64,000 nt of DNA from positions 19,716,001-19,780,000 of the forward strand of contig JAUJPP010000012.1 in NCBI GenBank assembly GCA_030562195.1, read 5' to 3'. Position numbers and translations under genes: made by a program. The notes beneath the pieces are model-generated. The model was not told the origin of the DNA and made no database searches. It was given only the letters and a program-made list of their open reading frames with translations. The stretch's first letter is position 1; every line of letters begins with the position of its first letter. The DNA comes from Nipponacmea schrenckii. Taxonomy: Eukaryota > Mollusca > Gastropoda > Lottiidae. Below, in pieces: positions 46,074 through 59,769 of the stretch.

Positions 46074-49000
46074 ATGACTTTTCTCAATTTTAAATTCCTG
46101 TTGTTGGCAGTCTGTTTGTCAGGTTGTAAGGTTTGTAAATAATTTTCATCATGTTAATGTTTCGTTTCGTGATTTTCTACGTGAGGATTGTCAACTAGTA
46201 CACTATAGTACAACTATGATGGTCCGTTGGCCGAGTGGTCTAGACGGTTGACATGTATTGCTAGGGATTAGGTGCCTGACTCTGAGATCGCTGGTTCGAA
46301 ACCTGTTCGGGTCTCAGCCAATTTTCAGCACGAGAATCTGTGTTAAACTATGAAAGTGTTATCCCAATAACGAAAATATTGTTGCAACACCACTTTCTAA
46401 ATGACATTTAATCATCTCATAGTACACCTTATTGCAATCCGAGATTTGGTTTGTCAATTCGTTGAATGCTAATTTTGAATCCCTTTTCTCATTGTATTTC
46501 ATCAAGTCGTCAATGTGAAAGGAAACCTCAGTTCGTCCAATCTGAAAAGTAAATAATTCGACCACTTTATTGTTTTAAATTTACAGGGAGGGCCTGAAAG
46601 TCATAATAGATTAAGATCTCTTCGTAGTGGTACGTATACAATTAACAAATATTTCCTCTAAGCCATGCTGGTGTCTTCACAGTTTAAATTTGAATCATAC
46701 TTCATTAGGCCAAAAGGTGCAGAAGAGTAGGACGTAAAACTCCATTCGTTTCATTTCATTTAAGGTAGAAATAGATGAAGTACGATGAGAATTATCGATA
46801 TAGGCCAGCCCGCCTTACACTGGCAATACGATGAAGGAAATGTTCAAATTCGGGACTGATCGTATAATTATCGGGCTATTACACTCTTATTAAAACTTAC
46901 ATTGCAAAATTAGGTGCAGATAGTAGGACGCTGTTCTGTTCGTTAGTCTGCCTAAGATTTGCTGTCGTCCTAGTTCGGCGGGTCAAACTTCGCCCGAAAT
47001 TCTAGGTTCCTTATTTGTACATGTATAACACTCTGGTGTCTACATCGGAACAGTGTGGTGCCTGGCCATCGAAAATCCCACCCCGGACGCCACACCGGAC
47101 ACCGTACCTCGTCTATTCGCGGATTTACATACGGTCGTTACTCGTTTTCTTGCGCAATTATTATCGGCCCGATAATAACGGTCTGAAATTGACGATATTC
47201 TGAACCTCTAAGTCGTGTAGAACCACTGTGAATCTGAAACCCCATTCACTGTATGGATTCCTATGGATTTACCCATTGTACAATTAATGTCATTTTTGTT
47301 CATTTCGATAGTTGGATTTGAACATGTTGGTACAGCTACTATATCAGAGAATAGTGATGGAGAACTACAGAGGTAGGAATATTTTTATACTTAGTTTTAT
47401 AATTGGTTTTTAGAGTGTTATTTGTGTTCTTATGATGCCACTCGGGTCGGTTGTTGGTATGTAACGTCTGAATTCTAACCAGCCTCTGACTCACAAATAA
47501 AGTTATTACTATAAATAAGTGATCAGATACAAACTAAAAGATCTGTTTCTGACTGTATACTGACATACGCCTCTATAATCCAACTGCTTTGGTCAAAGTT
47601 ATTCACTTGTATTAAAATACAATGTACTTTCTTGAACAGTTTTCGTAAAGGAAGAGTTGGAGGAAAACGATCAACTGGTGATGATGAAAATGTTCATTTA
47701 AATATTAAAGTTGATGAAACAGGTGACGAGTTTCAGTTACATCTTCGACATGCCAGGTAAATTTTAATGAAATTATTGATTCTTTAGTATATGATAAATA
47801 CACAATTTAACTAGCTAGAAATTATATATTGTTTGTATATAAATATATAATTAAACGGCCAGAAATTATATACTGTTTGCATATAAATATATAATTAAAC
47901 GGGCCAGAAATTATATACTGTTTGTATATAAATATATAATTAAACGGGCCAGAAATTATATATTGTTTGTATATAAATATATAATTAAACGGGCCAGAAA
48001 TTATATATTGTTTGTATATAAATATATAATTAACGGCCAGAAATTATATATCTGTTTGTCATATAAACCATATAATTAAACGCCTATTATTGTTTGATAT
48101 AAATTTAATTGGGCCGAAATTATATATTTTTGTATTAAATATATAATTTAACGGGTCAGAACTATATCAGTTGATATAGTATATAATTAAGAGGTCAGTT
48201 AATATTGTTTATATAAAATATAATTAGACGGCCAGAAATTATTATTGTTTTATATAAATAATAATTAAACGAGGCAGAAATCATGTTTGTAATAATATAT
48301 AAGTAAACGGGTTATTGAAAATCATACGAGGAATTTGAATATAAATATATAATAAACGGAGCAGAAATTTTTACGTTGTATATAAATATATAATTAAAGG
48401 CCAGATTATATATTGTTTGATATAAATATATAAATTAAAAGTCAGAAAATTATATCGTTGCTATATAAATATATAAAAAGTGATCAGAAAATATATTTTT
48501 TGATATAATATATAATTAAACGGCCAGAAATTATATAGTTTGTATTAAAATTGCGGGCCAGAAAATAATTTTCGTAAATAAATATATAAATTAAACTGGT
48601 CAGAAATAATATTGTTGCATATAAATATTAATTGACGGGCCAGAAATTATATTTTTGTTTGTAATAAATATTAATTAAACAGAGAAATTTATATGTTTGT
48701 ATATAAATATATTTTAAATTTGAACGGGCCAGAAATTATATATTGTTTGTATATAAATATATAATTAAACGGGCCAGAAATTATATATTGTTTGTATATA
48801 AATATATAATTAAACGGGCCAGAAATTATATATTGTTTGTATATAAATATATAATTAAACGGGCCAGAAATTATATATTGTTTGTATATAAATATATAAT
48901 TAAACGGGCCAGAAATTATATATTGTTTGTATATAAATATATAATTAAACGGGCCAGAAATTATTGTTTGTATATAAATATATAATTAAACGGGCCAGAA

Positions 49001-52000
49001 ATTATATATTGTTTGTATATAAATATATAATTAAACGGGCCAGAAATTATATATTGTTTGTATATAAATATATAATTAAACGGGCCAGAAATTATATATT
49101 GTTTGTATATAAATATATAATTAAACGGGCCAGAAATTATATATTGTTTGTATATAAATATATAATTAAACGGGCCAGAAATTATATATTGTTTGTATAT
49201 AAATATATAATTAAACGGGCCAGAAATTATATATTGTTTGTATATAAATATATAATTAAACAGGCCAGAAATTATATATTGTTTGTATATAAATATATAA
49301 TTAAACGGGCCAGAAATTATATACTGTTTGTATATAAATATATAATTAAACGGGCCAGAAATTATATATTGTTTGTATATAAATATATAATTAAACGGGC
49401 CAGAAATTATATATTGTTTGTATATAAATATATAATTAAACGGGCCAGAAATTATATATTGTTTGTATATAAATATATAATTAAACGAGCCAGAAATTAT
49501 ATATTGTTTGTATATAAATATATAATTAAACGGGCCAGAAATTATATATTGTTTGTATATAAATATATAATTAAACGGGCCAGAAATTATATATTGTTTG
49601 TATATAAATATATAATTAAACGGGCCAGAAATTATATATTGTTTGTATATAAATATATAATTAAACGGCCAGAAATTATATATTGTTTGTATATAAATAT
49701 ATAATTAAACGGCCAGAAATTATATATTGTTTGTATATAAATATATAATTAAACGGGCCAGAAATTATATATTGTTTGTATATAAATATATAATTAAACG
49801 AGCCAGAAATTATATATTGTTTGTATATAAATATATAATTAAACGGCCAGAAATTATATATTGTTTGTATATAAATATATGATTAGCGGGCCAGAAATTA
49901 TATATTGTTTGTATAAACTATATAATTGAACGAGCCAGAAATTATATATTGTTTGTATATAAATATATAGATTAAACGAACCAGAAATTATATATTGTTT
50001 GATATAAATATATAATAAACGGCCAGAAATTGTTATTGTTTGTATATAAATATATAATTAAACGGGCCAGAAATTATATATTGTTTGTATATAAATATAT
50101 AATTAAACGAGCCAGAAATTATATATTGTTTGTAGATAAATATATAATTTTACAAAATTATATATTTTCTGTCAATACGTAAATATATAATTTAACGAAT
50201 ATGTACCAATTAGATAACTTACGCTTTGTTATACAATACTATAACTTACATCGCCGAAATCTATAATTATTTGATATAAATATATCAATTGATAATAACG
50301 AAGAAATTATATACTTGTATGTTATAAATAATAATCAACCGGATTAGTACATTTTCATGTCAACTCACATAGCAAAGAGTAGTATTCCGATCTGTCAGAT
50401 TGTCCATGTACCAAAGGGAACTTAAGCTCTGTTAACACTTTCTTTATAGATCTGTTTTACATCCCGAAGCTAAATTATTTCGATCTCAAGGTGATCATCA
50501 GATTGAAATGAAGAAGAGAGATGTTAACTGTATATTATCAAATAAACCAGGCCATAACTTGGCTGTAATTTCTTACTGTCGAAATACGGTAATAATAATT
50601 TTACAATATTACTTTACAATTTAAGATAACATTACCCGCTAATTTTACTACAATTACTATTACTTACTGTCGAAATACGGTAATAATAATTTAACAATAT
50701 TACTTTACAATTTAAGATAACATTACCCGCTAATTTTACTACAATTACTATTACTTACTGTCGAAATACGGTAATAATAATTTAACAATATTACTTTACA
50801 ATTTAAGATAACATTACCCGCTAATTTTACTACAATTACTATTACTTACTGTCGAAATACGGTAATAATTATTTAACAATATTACTTTACAATTTAAGAT
50901 AAAATTACTCGCTAATTTTAATGCAATTACAAACTGTCGAGTATGGTTATCATAATTTTAATATTACTATTAATTTTACTATGTCATTGCTTGCTAATTC
51001 TACGTCAATTACCATTACTTCCTGTCGAAATAGGGTAACTATGATTTACTATCATTGCTTACTGATTTTAATAAATTTACCATTACTTACTGTTAAATCA
51101 ATACAATTTTAGGAAATTTACTTGGACCTCTGTGCTGCTCTACCAGGCGTGCAACTATGACGCCTCCGCAAAGTTGTTGTATTTTGAATTAAGCAACACG
51201 ATACGATTATTTTATCTTTTGAAAAATAACTATCTCCTGGCGAAATTCCCTTAATTGCCCATAGCATCGACGGTGTCAAACCCGTGTTATACTTAAATGA
51301 TTTTCATTTCAGCGAGGTGTTTTCCATCATGATGGTTACGAATACGCTATTGAAACATTGGATGAACTGACGAACCACAGAAATAAACGCTCAGAAAAAA
51401 GATTTACCATAGCAAAACGTAGCTTAGACAAAAATTCATATCTATTCGGTACGTAGCTGACTATTCAATAATAGTATGTACTGTATAAATATATAAACCA
51501 AATACTAACTATTCGAACCTAAACCACAAATTGTCAAGTCTTTTGGTAGCAGCTGATAAAATTTTCACATGGTGAATATTATTTCAAACATTTTATTCAA
51601 ATAAGTATTTCATATAAATGAAAAGTGGTATCCGGTAAAACTTCAGAATATCATTATTTTAGAGGGCGATACTGTTGAAGATTTGGGAGAAGTTGTTAGA
51701 AACAAACGAGCTACACAAACCACAGTAGAAAGACCAGATAACTTTGAAATAGAAACAGCTGTGGTTATCGATGCTGATATGGTTTCATTTATGAAAAATA
51801 ATGGTCACCCAGAATACGATGACTGGCTAGATTACATGCTTATTAAATGGACAGGGGTAGGTTTAAAGTCAATAGATCACCATGTAGGTCTTGATTATAT
51901 AAAATCTTAGTCTTCAGAAGTACCAGAACTGCACCGGAACTAAAAGGGGTTCGGTTAATTATACGAAGTGTTATATAAAATTAGCATTTTAATCGAAATC

Positions 52001-55000
52001 AAAGTAGAATGTCATTGGCGAAGATGAGAAAGATTGTTTGGTATAAAAGTTACGTCACCTGATACGTCATATCGTCATACAAGTACTTCAAGGTTGATCT
52101 TTTCTGTACTTTCAATTACTTAATATTGCTGGTGCTGTGACCAGGATTCAAATTACAAAAAACGATAACAACTCTGTTCAAGTGAACTAAAAGGCGCATC
52201 AAAACTTTGATTTTGTACGCCTGAGCTTCACATACACATACATAGTGATAACGTACATCGTGCTATCTCAATGTACACTATAAAAGCAATGTGAGCTAGT
52301 CCCATACATTGAGTCTTCTAAACTTCGAAGGAAGACCGTGTGCTTAATGCTGTCAATCGCAAAATGTAGGTACTTTTCATATTGATTTTATAATCTATTC
52401 TGTAGGTACAAGCAATCTGGAGTGATAAAGAACTAATGGGTTACGATGTTAAAATTTCTCTGAAATATATTGACTTCTGGGAGACTGATCCGGTAAGCTT
52501 TATTATTTTAATCTGGTTTCAGCAATCAAATAAAAATGCCAATCTTAGTAAACAGTTCGTTGTCGGTGAATGTAAAATTCCAAATTACCGAACTCCGAAT
52601 TCACCGAATGGGTTCAGAATAAGCTAAAAAATCGAAATGAAATTCCCGCCATAGGTTGTGCACAATTTCAGGAACAAAAGATTGTACGTCAAAAAACGAA
52701 TATTTCTTAAGCGACTTTCTGTAATCAAATCAAAATATCTCCTTTTTGTGTACAGCAGTTATATTTCTAGTCAGATAATTTATAAATGACGATATGATTT
52801 AATTGTTAATAAGTAGAATCGCTTTTAGTCAATGAAACTTTTCTTGTCTGTGAACCGATGTCGTCGTATTATCTCCCTTGATCCTCACTCTGTCGCTTCC
52901 GTAGCTCCAGTTTAGCTTCGGCATCGAGTAGGGATTTGTTTCAAAGTTTGCTGATTGGTTGAAAACCTTGTAACTTTCCTTTCGCGGAAAAAGAGTCCAT
53001 TCACTTATTCATTTGCCACCTGTTTCCATGTTAAATCACGAAATTCAACCCGCTACAGAAATTTCTTTGAAAACTTTCCAATATATCATATAAAGGCTAG
53101 CCAATACTTAGTTTCTGTACAAAAATTATCTAAACTAGTCAAAATGAAAGTAAACAACTACATTTTATCAGCATCCGCTTGACTGTCACTGCACACAAAA
53201 CCACCGTATTAAGAAATAACTTTCCGACAATTGAATTTCTCATTATTTCCGAAATCGTGTAAAAAATGCAATTTCAGACATCAAAATAATGTGACATCAA
53301 ATCAGACCATAAATTAGTCAAAAATGGGCATGCAAAAACCCCCCAAAAAGGGAGAAAGAGGATTTCTAAAAGGAGTATGGACTAATTTCGTATTCAATAA
53401 AGGACCAGTATCTTCTTGCAATTTAAATTGTATGTCTGTAACTGATTTACAGGCAGTATAAATAGAAGCGTCATCCGCAAAAAAGGGAAGATCGTTTGAG
53501 TTAATATGCAATGGTAAATCATTGATATTAAGAATCTAATATGGACCTTGTGGTACTCTATACGGCGAGGAGACGAAAGAGTTCTATTTCCTTAACAACG
53601 AATAGATAACAATTTATAAAGTTTATTAATTCATTCGAAAACTTATATAGTTTTAGATTGTCAATGATTATCTCATGCGAAATCATATCAAATACTTTTG
53701 TAAAATCATAGAAAAATTGAATTCTCCATAAGATTATTATTAACTGTACCTGTTTGACCAGAACTATTGGATCTTAAACTAGATTGTTGCGAATAACACA
53801 ATTTGTTTTCAAAAAAGTATAAAACTATTTTGAATAATGTCTTTCTTGTGGCTTAAATGCACCAGATAAAACGGCTATATGTATCATTATAATTTTTTAA
53901 AAAGTCAAAAATAAACGCAGAGGCCTATTATACAATAAATGGATCAAACTGCTTAATTAACAATTAATGCTTTCCATTTTCAATTAGCCCTTTTGAAAAA
54001 TTCAGTTTAATCAAGTAGACACATGGATGTAAATAGCATACAGATTTCAGTGTATGATTTACGATGTTTTTGATAATGAAATTTGTTCATACTGCCACTT
54101 TAATACGGACTGTACATTTGTTTTAGTCATATTATACATCAACAGTAAATCTTGCTGCAACTACAAGACTTGTTTGTGATCATGCTAAAGAAAATAAATG
54201 GCCTTATGACCATGTACATTTGCAGCTTGGGTAAGTATATTCCACATTCAACTGTACAGCCATGTCATCTTACAGAGCTTTTGTGCTTTAAAGGGACAGA
54301 TTCGCCATCCGTTTGACCATCCTATAGTCTCGATAAACGAGAAATGGTCATTTTAGCTAATCCGTTTACAGCACACCGTAACGATTTGAGCATTCAAAAC
54401 TCTTTTTGTTCGGAATTCTCTGCGTTTCAAAGTTAAATTGAAGACTCGCCATTTCTTGAGAATAAGGATCCCTACTAAATCTATCTATAGAAATTTCATG
54501 ACGTCATGACGCAAAGAACCAACGCTCAAGCTGCTGTGCTATACAACCCCACGAAAAAATATCTCTTTTAGACGAGAGAGTATTGTAGATCGCAGATTGG
54601 ATCACCTTTGATTTTAAATGTAGTAATAGTGATCTGTTTATAGTCAACATATCGATAGCTTCTCCAGAAGGCAGTTGATTTTATATCAAATATTGCGAGG
54701 TTCCTGAATCTATATATATGATACACCGTTGCTTAAGGATGTGATATAGCATCTCTGAGGTTTTTTGGGACGCTCTATAGTTAGGGCCTCCAGCACTTTA
54801 ACAGAAGTACTGTATGTGTAGACAATTATCTCATTAAGCCAGTCTGCCCCATTTTGCACCCCAGTCTCGGAATGATGTTAATCTTGTTCATCATTTTAGA
54901 CGCAGAGATGGTACAGCAATGGGCATTAGCTGGTTAGGTGGAATGTGTACCTCAAATAAATGTTCTTGTATCAGGAATCGTGAATGCTATGCTTTTAAAG

Positions 55001-58000
55001 GTCCTGCACATGAGATTGGTCATAAGTAAGTAAACCATATATTGTCCATTATCTGGTACTGATTTCATTATGCGCTTAGTGAATTCCATTGTCAAGATAT
55101 AAAGGCGGTGTTATATAGGCCGTGATCTCGTGTGTTCGTAAGCAAACCCAAAATATGACATTTTGTATGGATTCGTTGCTAAAAAGATGAAGGTCTTTAT
55201 TTTTAGACGGGTTGTTCTCCGTCTAGGTCACATTATATCAATAGGACGCTTTGGATTCCAAACATTAATAATGTACTTTATTATATCAGTTTGGGATTGC
55301 CACACAACAGTCCAGGAAAAGAATACTGCGGTCCCGGAGATGGAGGTATTATGGGATATGGTAACGTTGGGTTAAGTTCCTGTAACAAAGCCAAATTAAC
55401 AGAAAAAGTCAGGTACAATTTACTTAAAACCGACTGTTATTTTACAAACAGCTCTAGCTTTTCATACCGTTATCGATCTGCCCTTCACAGATTATAGTGC
55501 TGATATAAGTGGGAGTATTGATTGATTCACGTTGCATTACCTAAATATATTTACATTCCAAAAGGTAGAATTAATAGCAAATAACTTGATATGGTGAATA
55601 AATTGAATGCGCCTTAGCATGAACATAAAATATTAGTTCTCAAGGAAGCTCAATATGATTATATATTCATCAGTGAACTTACCTGCTGTCATAAAGTAAC
55701 ATTTCTTAAAATCTTGAAAACTCACAAAACTTCACTTTTTTTTAAAAAAAACGCTTAATCAAGTTATTAATCGTTTTTCAATAATCAAATGCATATTTAT
55801 GGATAACTACTTAGTTCTTTTTTTGGATATTCATTTATCTTTTTGTGTTATTTATGTCAGCAGGTATATTTACTGATGAATAGAGCTCTTATTGGTCAAG
55901 TTTAAAATTTTCAAATATTATGTTCATTCTACCTACCTATTATCCCTTTAAATCCTCAAGGAAGCGTTAATAAATTTTTGAAATTGAATGTTTTAAAAAA
56001 AAAAAATTTTGAAAATTGATGGGTCTGTCTTTTATCACTAAAAAAGACGAAACTAAGTTATTTAGCAGATGTGTTTCGGAAATTTCAAAGTCTTATGAAT
56101 CTGTCAACTTATATAGTAAAGATATTTTTTTATTTAATAAGTGCAAGTGATATATAAATATCAATCGAGTTTAAGATTTAACTGTCATTGACGATTTTTG
56201 GTTTTTTTTCAGTAAAAGTCCAAGATATGACTGCTTATTTAGAAAAGATGTTGAAACATCTAACGTAGCCGAATTAGATGATGAATACCCCGGTAGGGTA
56301 ACATACAATTGTTTTTTTACTATCTTGTAGTATTTGGATATAGTTCTCTTCAAGCCTTACGTGTAAGACACGTTTATTTTTAAAACATATATTCATACAA
56401 GACATGTCCTGGAATTAGCTTTGGTGATTTGTGTTAAGAATTGTTCGAGTACTTTATATTTATACTCCCCAATCCATCTTTTTGTTATCGACGTTGGTCG
56501 GGTGACTCGAAATGGTAAAGCCAATTCTAGAATAGATTGAGATCCAGACCAACAGTAAAATTCAATGTTACATGATTATGCCTGTTTATTTGTTATAGGT
56601 CAGCATATGTTACCTGATGAACTATGTGTTGCTGGGTTTGGTGACGATCATATTTATGTACCCGCTGATCCAGTAAGTAATAATAATATTAGTTATGGCC
56701 CTGTGTATCTTTTATAAAAAAGGGTAATATTCAAGAATCTTATGAATTTTGATACCCTTCCACGCTTTCCGTAAAATGGTTTGCGGTTGGGCTTTGCTGG
56801 ATGTATTAGGTAAAATATTTGTCTAAATTAAATAGAACATGCATCAGCTAATTAGATTGGATATTATAAGGTAACAAATAATAAGAAATTTATTCTTATA
56901 AATAATACATAGTATACTTGTCCTAACAAAGTTACAATATATAATTGTTTTGGTTAGGGTTAGGTAGAAAAGTTGTGAAATGAAATGAAATGAATGTAGT
57001 TTTACGGCCTACTCTTCTGCACCTTATGGGCTAATTAAGACGGGCAACGCCATGCAGTGTGCAATATATAAAAATGTTATACAAAGTACATTTATATGCA
57101 TAATATCTGTGTCTCTAGAGAAGTAAAATATAATAATATATTCATATAGATATGTAGTAAGTTAAAATGTAAATATGTCGGTAAAGATCCAGCAAGACGC
57201 GGATATATATACCAAAGTGTACCTATACCTCGTGGTATGAGCTGTGGTCCGAGACAGGTAAGTCTAATTCTGTATTATTCACCAAAGCTGGTTTCAAAAT
57301 AAATTCCATTATGTCCAACCATAAAATGAAAACATCTTTCTCTCCCAGTGCTTCTACATTTGTTAGCTGTACATATGATTGCGCCAAGAGACAAGTTCAT
57401 CATTCGCTTGACCAACCATAATAGGTATAACTAAGCTAAGCTAATCAGTATTCAGTGCTCACCATCGAAATTATGCCTTCAAACCTACATGTGTCCAGAA
57501 TTAAGTTAAAATGACTAGACATTTCTTATGATATATAGAAAAGACATCGGTATTAGAAAGAAAAAGCTTGGTTTGAGGTATTTTTGATCGAATTATCCGA
57601 TGTTAAGGAATAAGGAATCTGTGCGTATAAAATATTTCAAGAGCAATCTTGTTTTCTGTTATCTGGTAAAGTACATTGTTCTGTGTGTATATGTGTAAAT
57701 AATATAGAAACAATAATGAGATCATTATAGTTCTTCAGATTAGGCTATTGATTAACCCTAATTTTTTTCAGATGTGTATCGAAAGTAAGTGTGTGACATG
57801 GGAAGAAAGTGGACGAAATGTAGCAGAATTAGAAGCAAATGTTGTTGTTGGCGGTTGGTCTGAATTTGCTTTATATATTCCATGCACAACAACTTGTGGC
57901 ACAGGTTATAAAGTTTTTCGCCGAAGTTGTAACAATCCAAAGTAAGTGATCAAATTTTAGTTCATCGTCTTGCATATAAAGAAGGATGGAAATATTATTT

Positions 58001-59414
58001 TTTTTACAAATATAGCGTCTTAAGTTACCGAGAATTTTTCTGTTACCTTGAATTAACATTGTTCTTTAGCAAATCAGACGTGTCCAAAGCTTTTAAGGAC
58101 TACGTCCGATACCTTGACTTTAATAGCCACATTTCTTGTATCACAGAAGTTTAGAGATTTAATTTGGGGTTTACGTTAGTGAATAGGTCAATCACAGCAC
58201 CGAATTAAACGAGATTTTGTAGTCTTTCTCTAGGGTGTTGTGATTGGCTGTATTCGCTCTCGTACAATAGAATAAAATAGTTACGTTTATAAAACTATCG
58301 TAATACAAGAAAGGTTACTATTGTAGTTAAGGCCTAAAATACACTTTCGTTATATCTTGGTATGTTAGAGTTGGATACGAATGATCCGTGTATAAGACTG
58401 CAATCAGGTGTTTGAAAGACAAATCTACAAACTCAACTAATTAAAATGCTTCACGCGCATTGTCGGGAATTTTGGGGATTCGCACGAATCATAGCTCTAT
58501 TTGAAACAACATCTAGTCAAATGTGATAAAATAGAGGTTTGATCTGCAATAAGTGGAATAATTGCTTTCAACTGATGAACCAATTTTTATTCTAGTAAGT
58601 TTGCTTTATAAATTGGGAAGTATTCACTGCTTATAGAATATTTACAATATTTTACAGGCCAGTCAATTCACCATTATGTGAAGGAAAGGCTGTACGTGTC
58701 TATAGGTGTGAAAACCAGGTACCGGTATATTTCGTATATATGACTCCAAAATATTTTATTTTGAATTTTATTACAAATTCCCATAATAGGGGAAAATAAT
58801 TAAAAAATTATACTATTGTTGTTTCGGCTTAATACCTTCCTCAGAAATACTAGTATATTATGATCCAATTTTTTTTGTCCTTCCATGACGTATCCACAGC
58901 TTAGAATATAATAGAAAATAATGCGATCATATAGTCCTTAAGTGTTTCTGAGGAAGGTATTAAGCCGAAACGTTAGGACAATAGTATATATTTTCATTTT
59001 AATTGTAGACCAATATCAATACCTTTTTCTCAGAAATACTAATATTAATCAGTATTAAAATACAATGTCTGTGGCCACAATATTGGCACCAATCGTGGAC
59101 AACAAATATGAGAAAGTATTAATTACATCCTCCGTTTAATATTAATGTTTAATTTAAGCCTTGTGCCCAAAAGAGAAATCTGAAGCCTGAAGTTCGTGAA
59201 ACCAACTCGAGTTCAGTTGAGGAATTTCCTATTACTGCTGATCTTGGTATGGAAACTAAGTCTTTTCTTATGCAAAATATTGATATACAAAATAGTATAC
59301 TTATTATTTAAAGATGGGTATTTGGTATATGCGATGCGTCAGAGCACGAAAACGGGTTATGCCATGAAGTATGACGAATGTGGACTTTATATGGACATGA
59401 TATATATTTTGTAA
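46074..59414 (+). CDS. copy C: diverged ADAMTS-like metalloproteinase, altered C-terminus
   Basis: Exons: 46074-46130, 46587-46629, 47312-47372, 47640-47756, 50450-50588, 51313-51448, 51663-51856, 52406-52492, 54127-54230, 54900-55025, 55290-55412, 56213-56292, 56599-56672, 57150-57257, 57772-57941, 58658-58718, then 59159 onward. Phases agree with copy B; exon 7 and exon 14 are each one codon longer. Signal peptide, propeptide, RNKR sites, HEIGHNLGLPHNS zinc site and disintegrin-like cysteines are present. The TSP1 repeat reads WSEFALYIPCTTTCG, losing the second Trp. Beyond it the Cys-rich module is degraded: exon 17 either reads to TAA at 59,309 (about 610 residues) or splices at 59,246 to a remnant exon 18 (59,314-59,414; DGYLVYAMRQ, about 622 residues). 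The exon 18 donor and exon 19 with CGVCGG are gone. Probably a secreted enzyme with relaxed C-terminal constraint, or an early pseudogene. The last-exon model is uncertain. Confidence 0.75.
46225..46395 (+). mobile_element. tRNA-like SINE, one-tailed copy
   Basis: GGCCGAGTGGTCTAGACGGT and CTGGTTCGAAACCTG form a Leu/Ser-like tRNA head (A- and B-box words), followed by a tail ending AACGAAAATATTGTTGCAAC. Same family as the fold-back copy at 7,516-7,740. It lies in intron 1 of copy C and is not expected to be a functional tRNA gene. Confidence 0.75.
46695..46765 (+). mobile_element. SINE 3' tail fragment
   Basis: GTGCAGAAGAGTAGGACGTA then CATTCGTTTCATTTCATTT, the tail of the family at 8,335-8,685. 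Confidence 0.6.
47810..50165 (+). repeat. 45-bp minisatellite in copy C intron 4 (about 50 copies)
   Basis: Unit GGGCCAGAAATTATATATTG plus TTTGTATATAAATATATAAT and TAAAC, period 45 bp (15 codons), near-perfect at 48,720-49,860. Blocks at 48,050-48,720 and after 49,870 are strongly degenerate with many single-base losses. The frames across it are spurious. Confidence 0.95.
50570..51100 (+). repeat. copy C array of exon 5 donor junctions (about 6 units, 90 bp)
   Basis: The first unit is the real exon 5 end (CGAAATACG|GTAATAATA, donor at 50,589). Further units near 50,670, 50,762, 50,852 and more diverged ones to 51,050 repeat the exon tail with donor. Confidence 0.92.
52985..53362 (-). mobile_element. 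dispersed repeat copy 3, adjoining a LINE remnant
   Basis: Third copy of the repeat in copy A introns (CACGAAATTCAACC, AATGAAAGTAAACAAC, GCATCCGCTTGACTGTCACT), here contiguous with reverse transcriptase sequence at its right end. Confidence 0.6.
53365..53990 (-). pseudogene. non-LTR retrotransposon reverse transcriptase remnant
   Basis: On the minus strand: FYDFTKVFDMISHEIIIDNL (the first catalytic Asp motif of LINE reverse transcriptases), then after frame changes PYRVPQG and NDLPFFADDASIYTA, where FADD is the second catalytic motif. Stops and deletions interrupt the frame. It lies in intron 8 of copy C. The family appears Jockey/CR1-like but cannot be fixed from this short piece. Confidence 0.75.
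54495..54560 (-). mobile_element. SINE head fragment (GACGTCATGACG family)
   Basis: CATGACGTCATGACGCAAAG and GCTGCTGTGCTATACAACCC are the head of the SINE at 21,265-21,575. Confidence 0.6.
56980..57068 (-). mobile_element. SINE 3' end fragment
   Basis: GAAATGAAATGAAATGAATG followed by the TACTCTTCTGCACCTTATGG and CAACGCCATGCAGTG words of the 8,335-8,685 family. In intron 13 of copy C, about 80 bp before exon 14. Confidence 0.65.
58811..58990. repeat. inverted repeat with GCCGAAAC core in copy C intron 16
   Basis: Left TTTCGGCTTAATACCTTCCT (58,822-58,841) and right AGGAAGGTATTAAGCCGAAA (58,951-58,970) are complementary, and both continue into TCAGAAA/TTTCTGA and ACTATTGT/ACAATAGT, giving about 38-bp arms around 90 bp. 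A third partial copy of the arm is at 59,020. Confidence 0.8.
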
Positions 59415-59638
59415 TGGTCGTGTTTTAAAATTATCAGTATTGAGTTAAATCCCATTTCAGAAGGCAGAGTAATCGAGGCAAAAGTCACGTTTCAAAACAT
59501 CAATGGTCTTTTTGATAGAACGTACACAAAGAACTCCCAACCCTATTTTATGCCTAATTTCAACTTGGATCGACTTTAGACCCTTTACTGTCATCAAATC
59601 TGAGGACAAATTATATAAAATGTCTTTTTTAATTTCAG

Positions 59639-59765
59639 AGTAATGCAGTTGAACGATTTTCCACAATTCACAGGACTTTTATCTGTTTTAAATGTTGTAA
59701 CCTTAAGTTTTATCATAAAATATTATTCTCTCTGAATCTTGTTATTGTCTCTTCATGAACATCTG
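59639..59765 (+). other. 3' UTR exon of copy C
   Basis: Acceptor ATTTCAG|AGTAATGCAG, then ACTTTTATCTGTTTTAAATG and CTCTGAATCTTG as in copies A and B. Its retention suggests copy C is or was recently transcribed to this end, though no clear upstream donor after the coding part was identified. Confidence 0.55.
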
Positions 59766-59769
59766 AGTA

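Noticed and set aside
46225..46310. Functional tRNA-Leu gene
   Set aside because: Head is tRNA-like but is followed by a SINE tail and has a sister copy at 7.5 kb; the cloverleaf is imperfect.
47640..47756. One-base frameshift at the start of copy C exon 4
   Set aside because: Recount from the line coordinates gives four T residues after the AG and 117 nt, the same as copy B; the frame is intact.
48743..49704. Lys/Tyr-rich frames of 80 and 246 codons
   Set aside because: Caused by the 45-bp array (15 codons per unit) in an intron of copy C.
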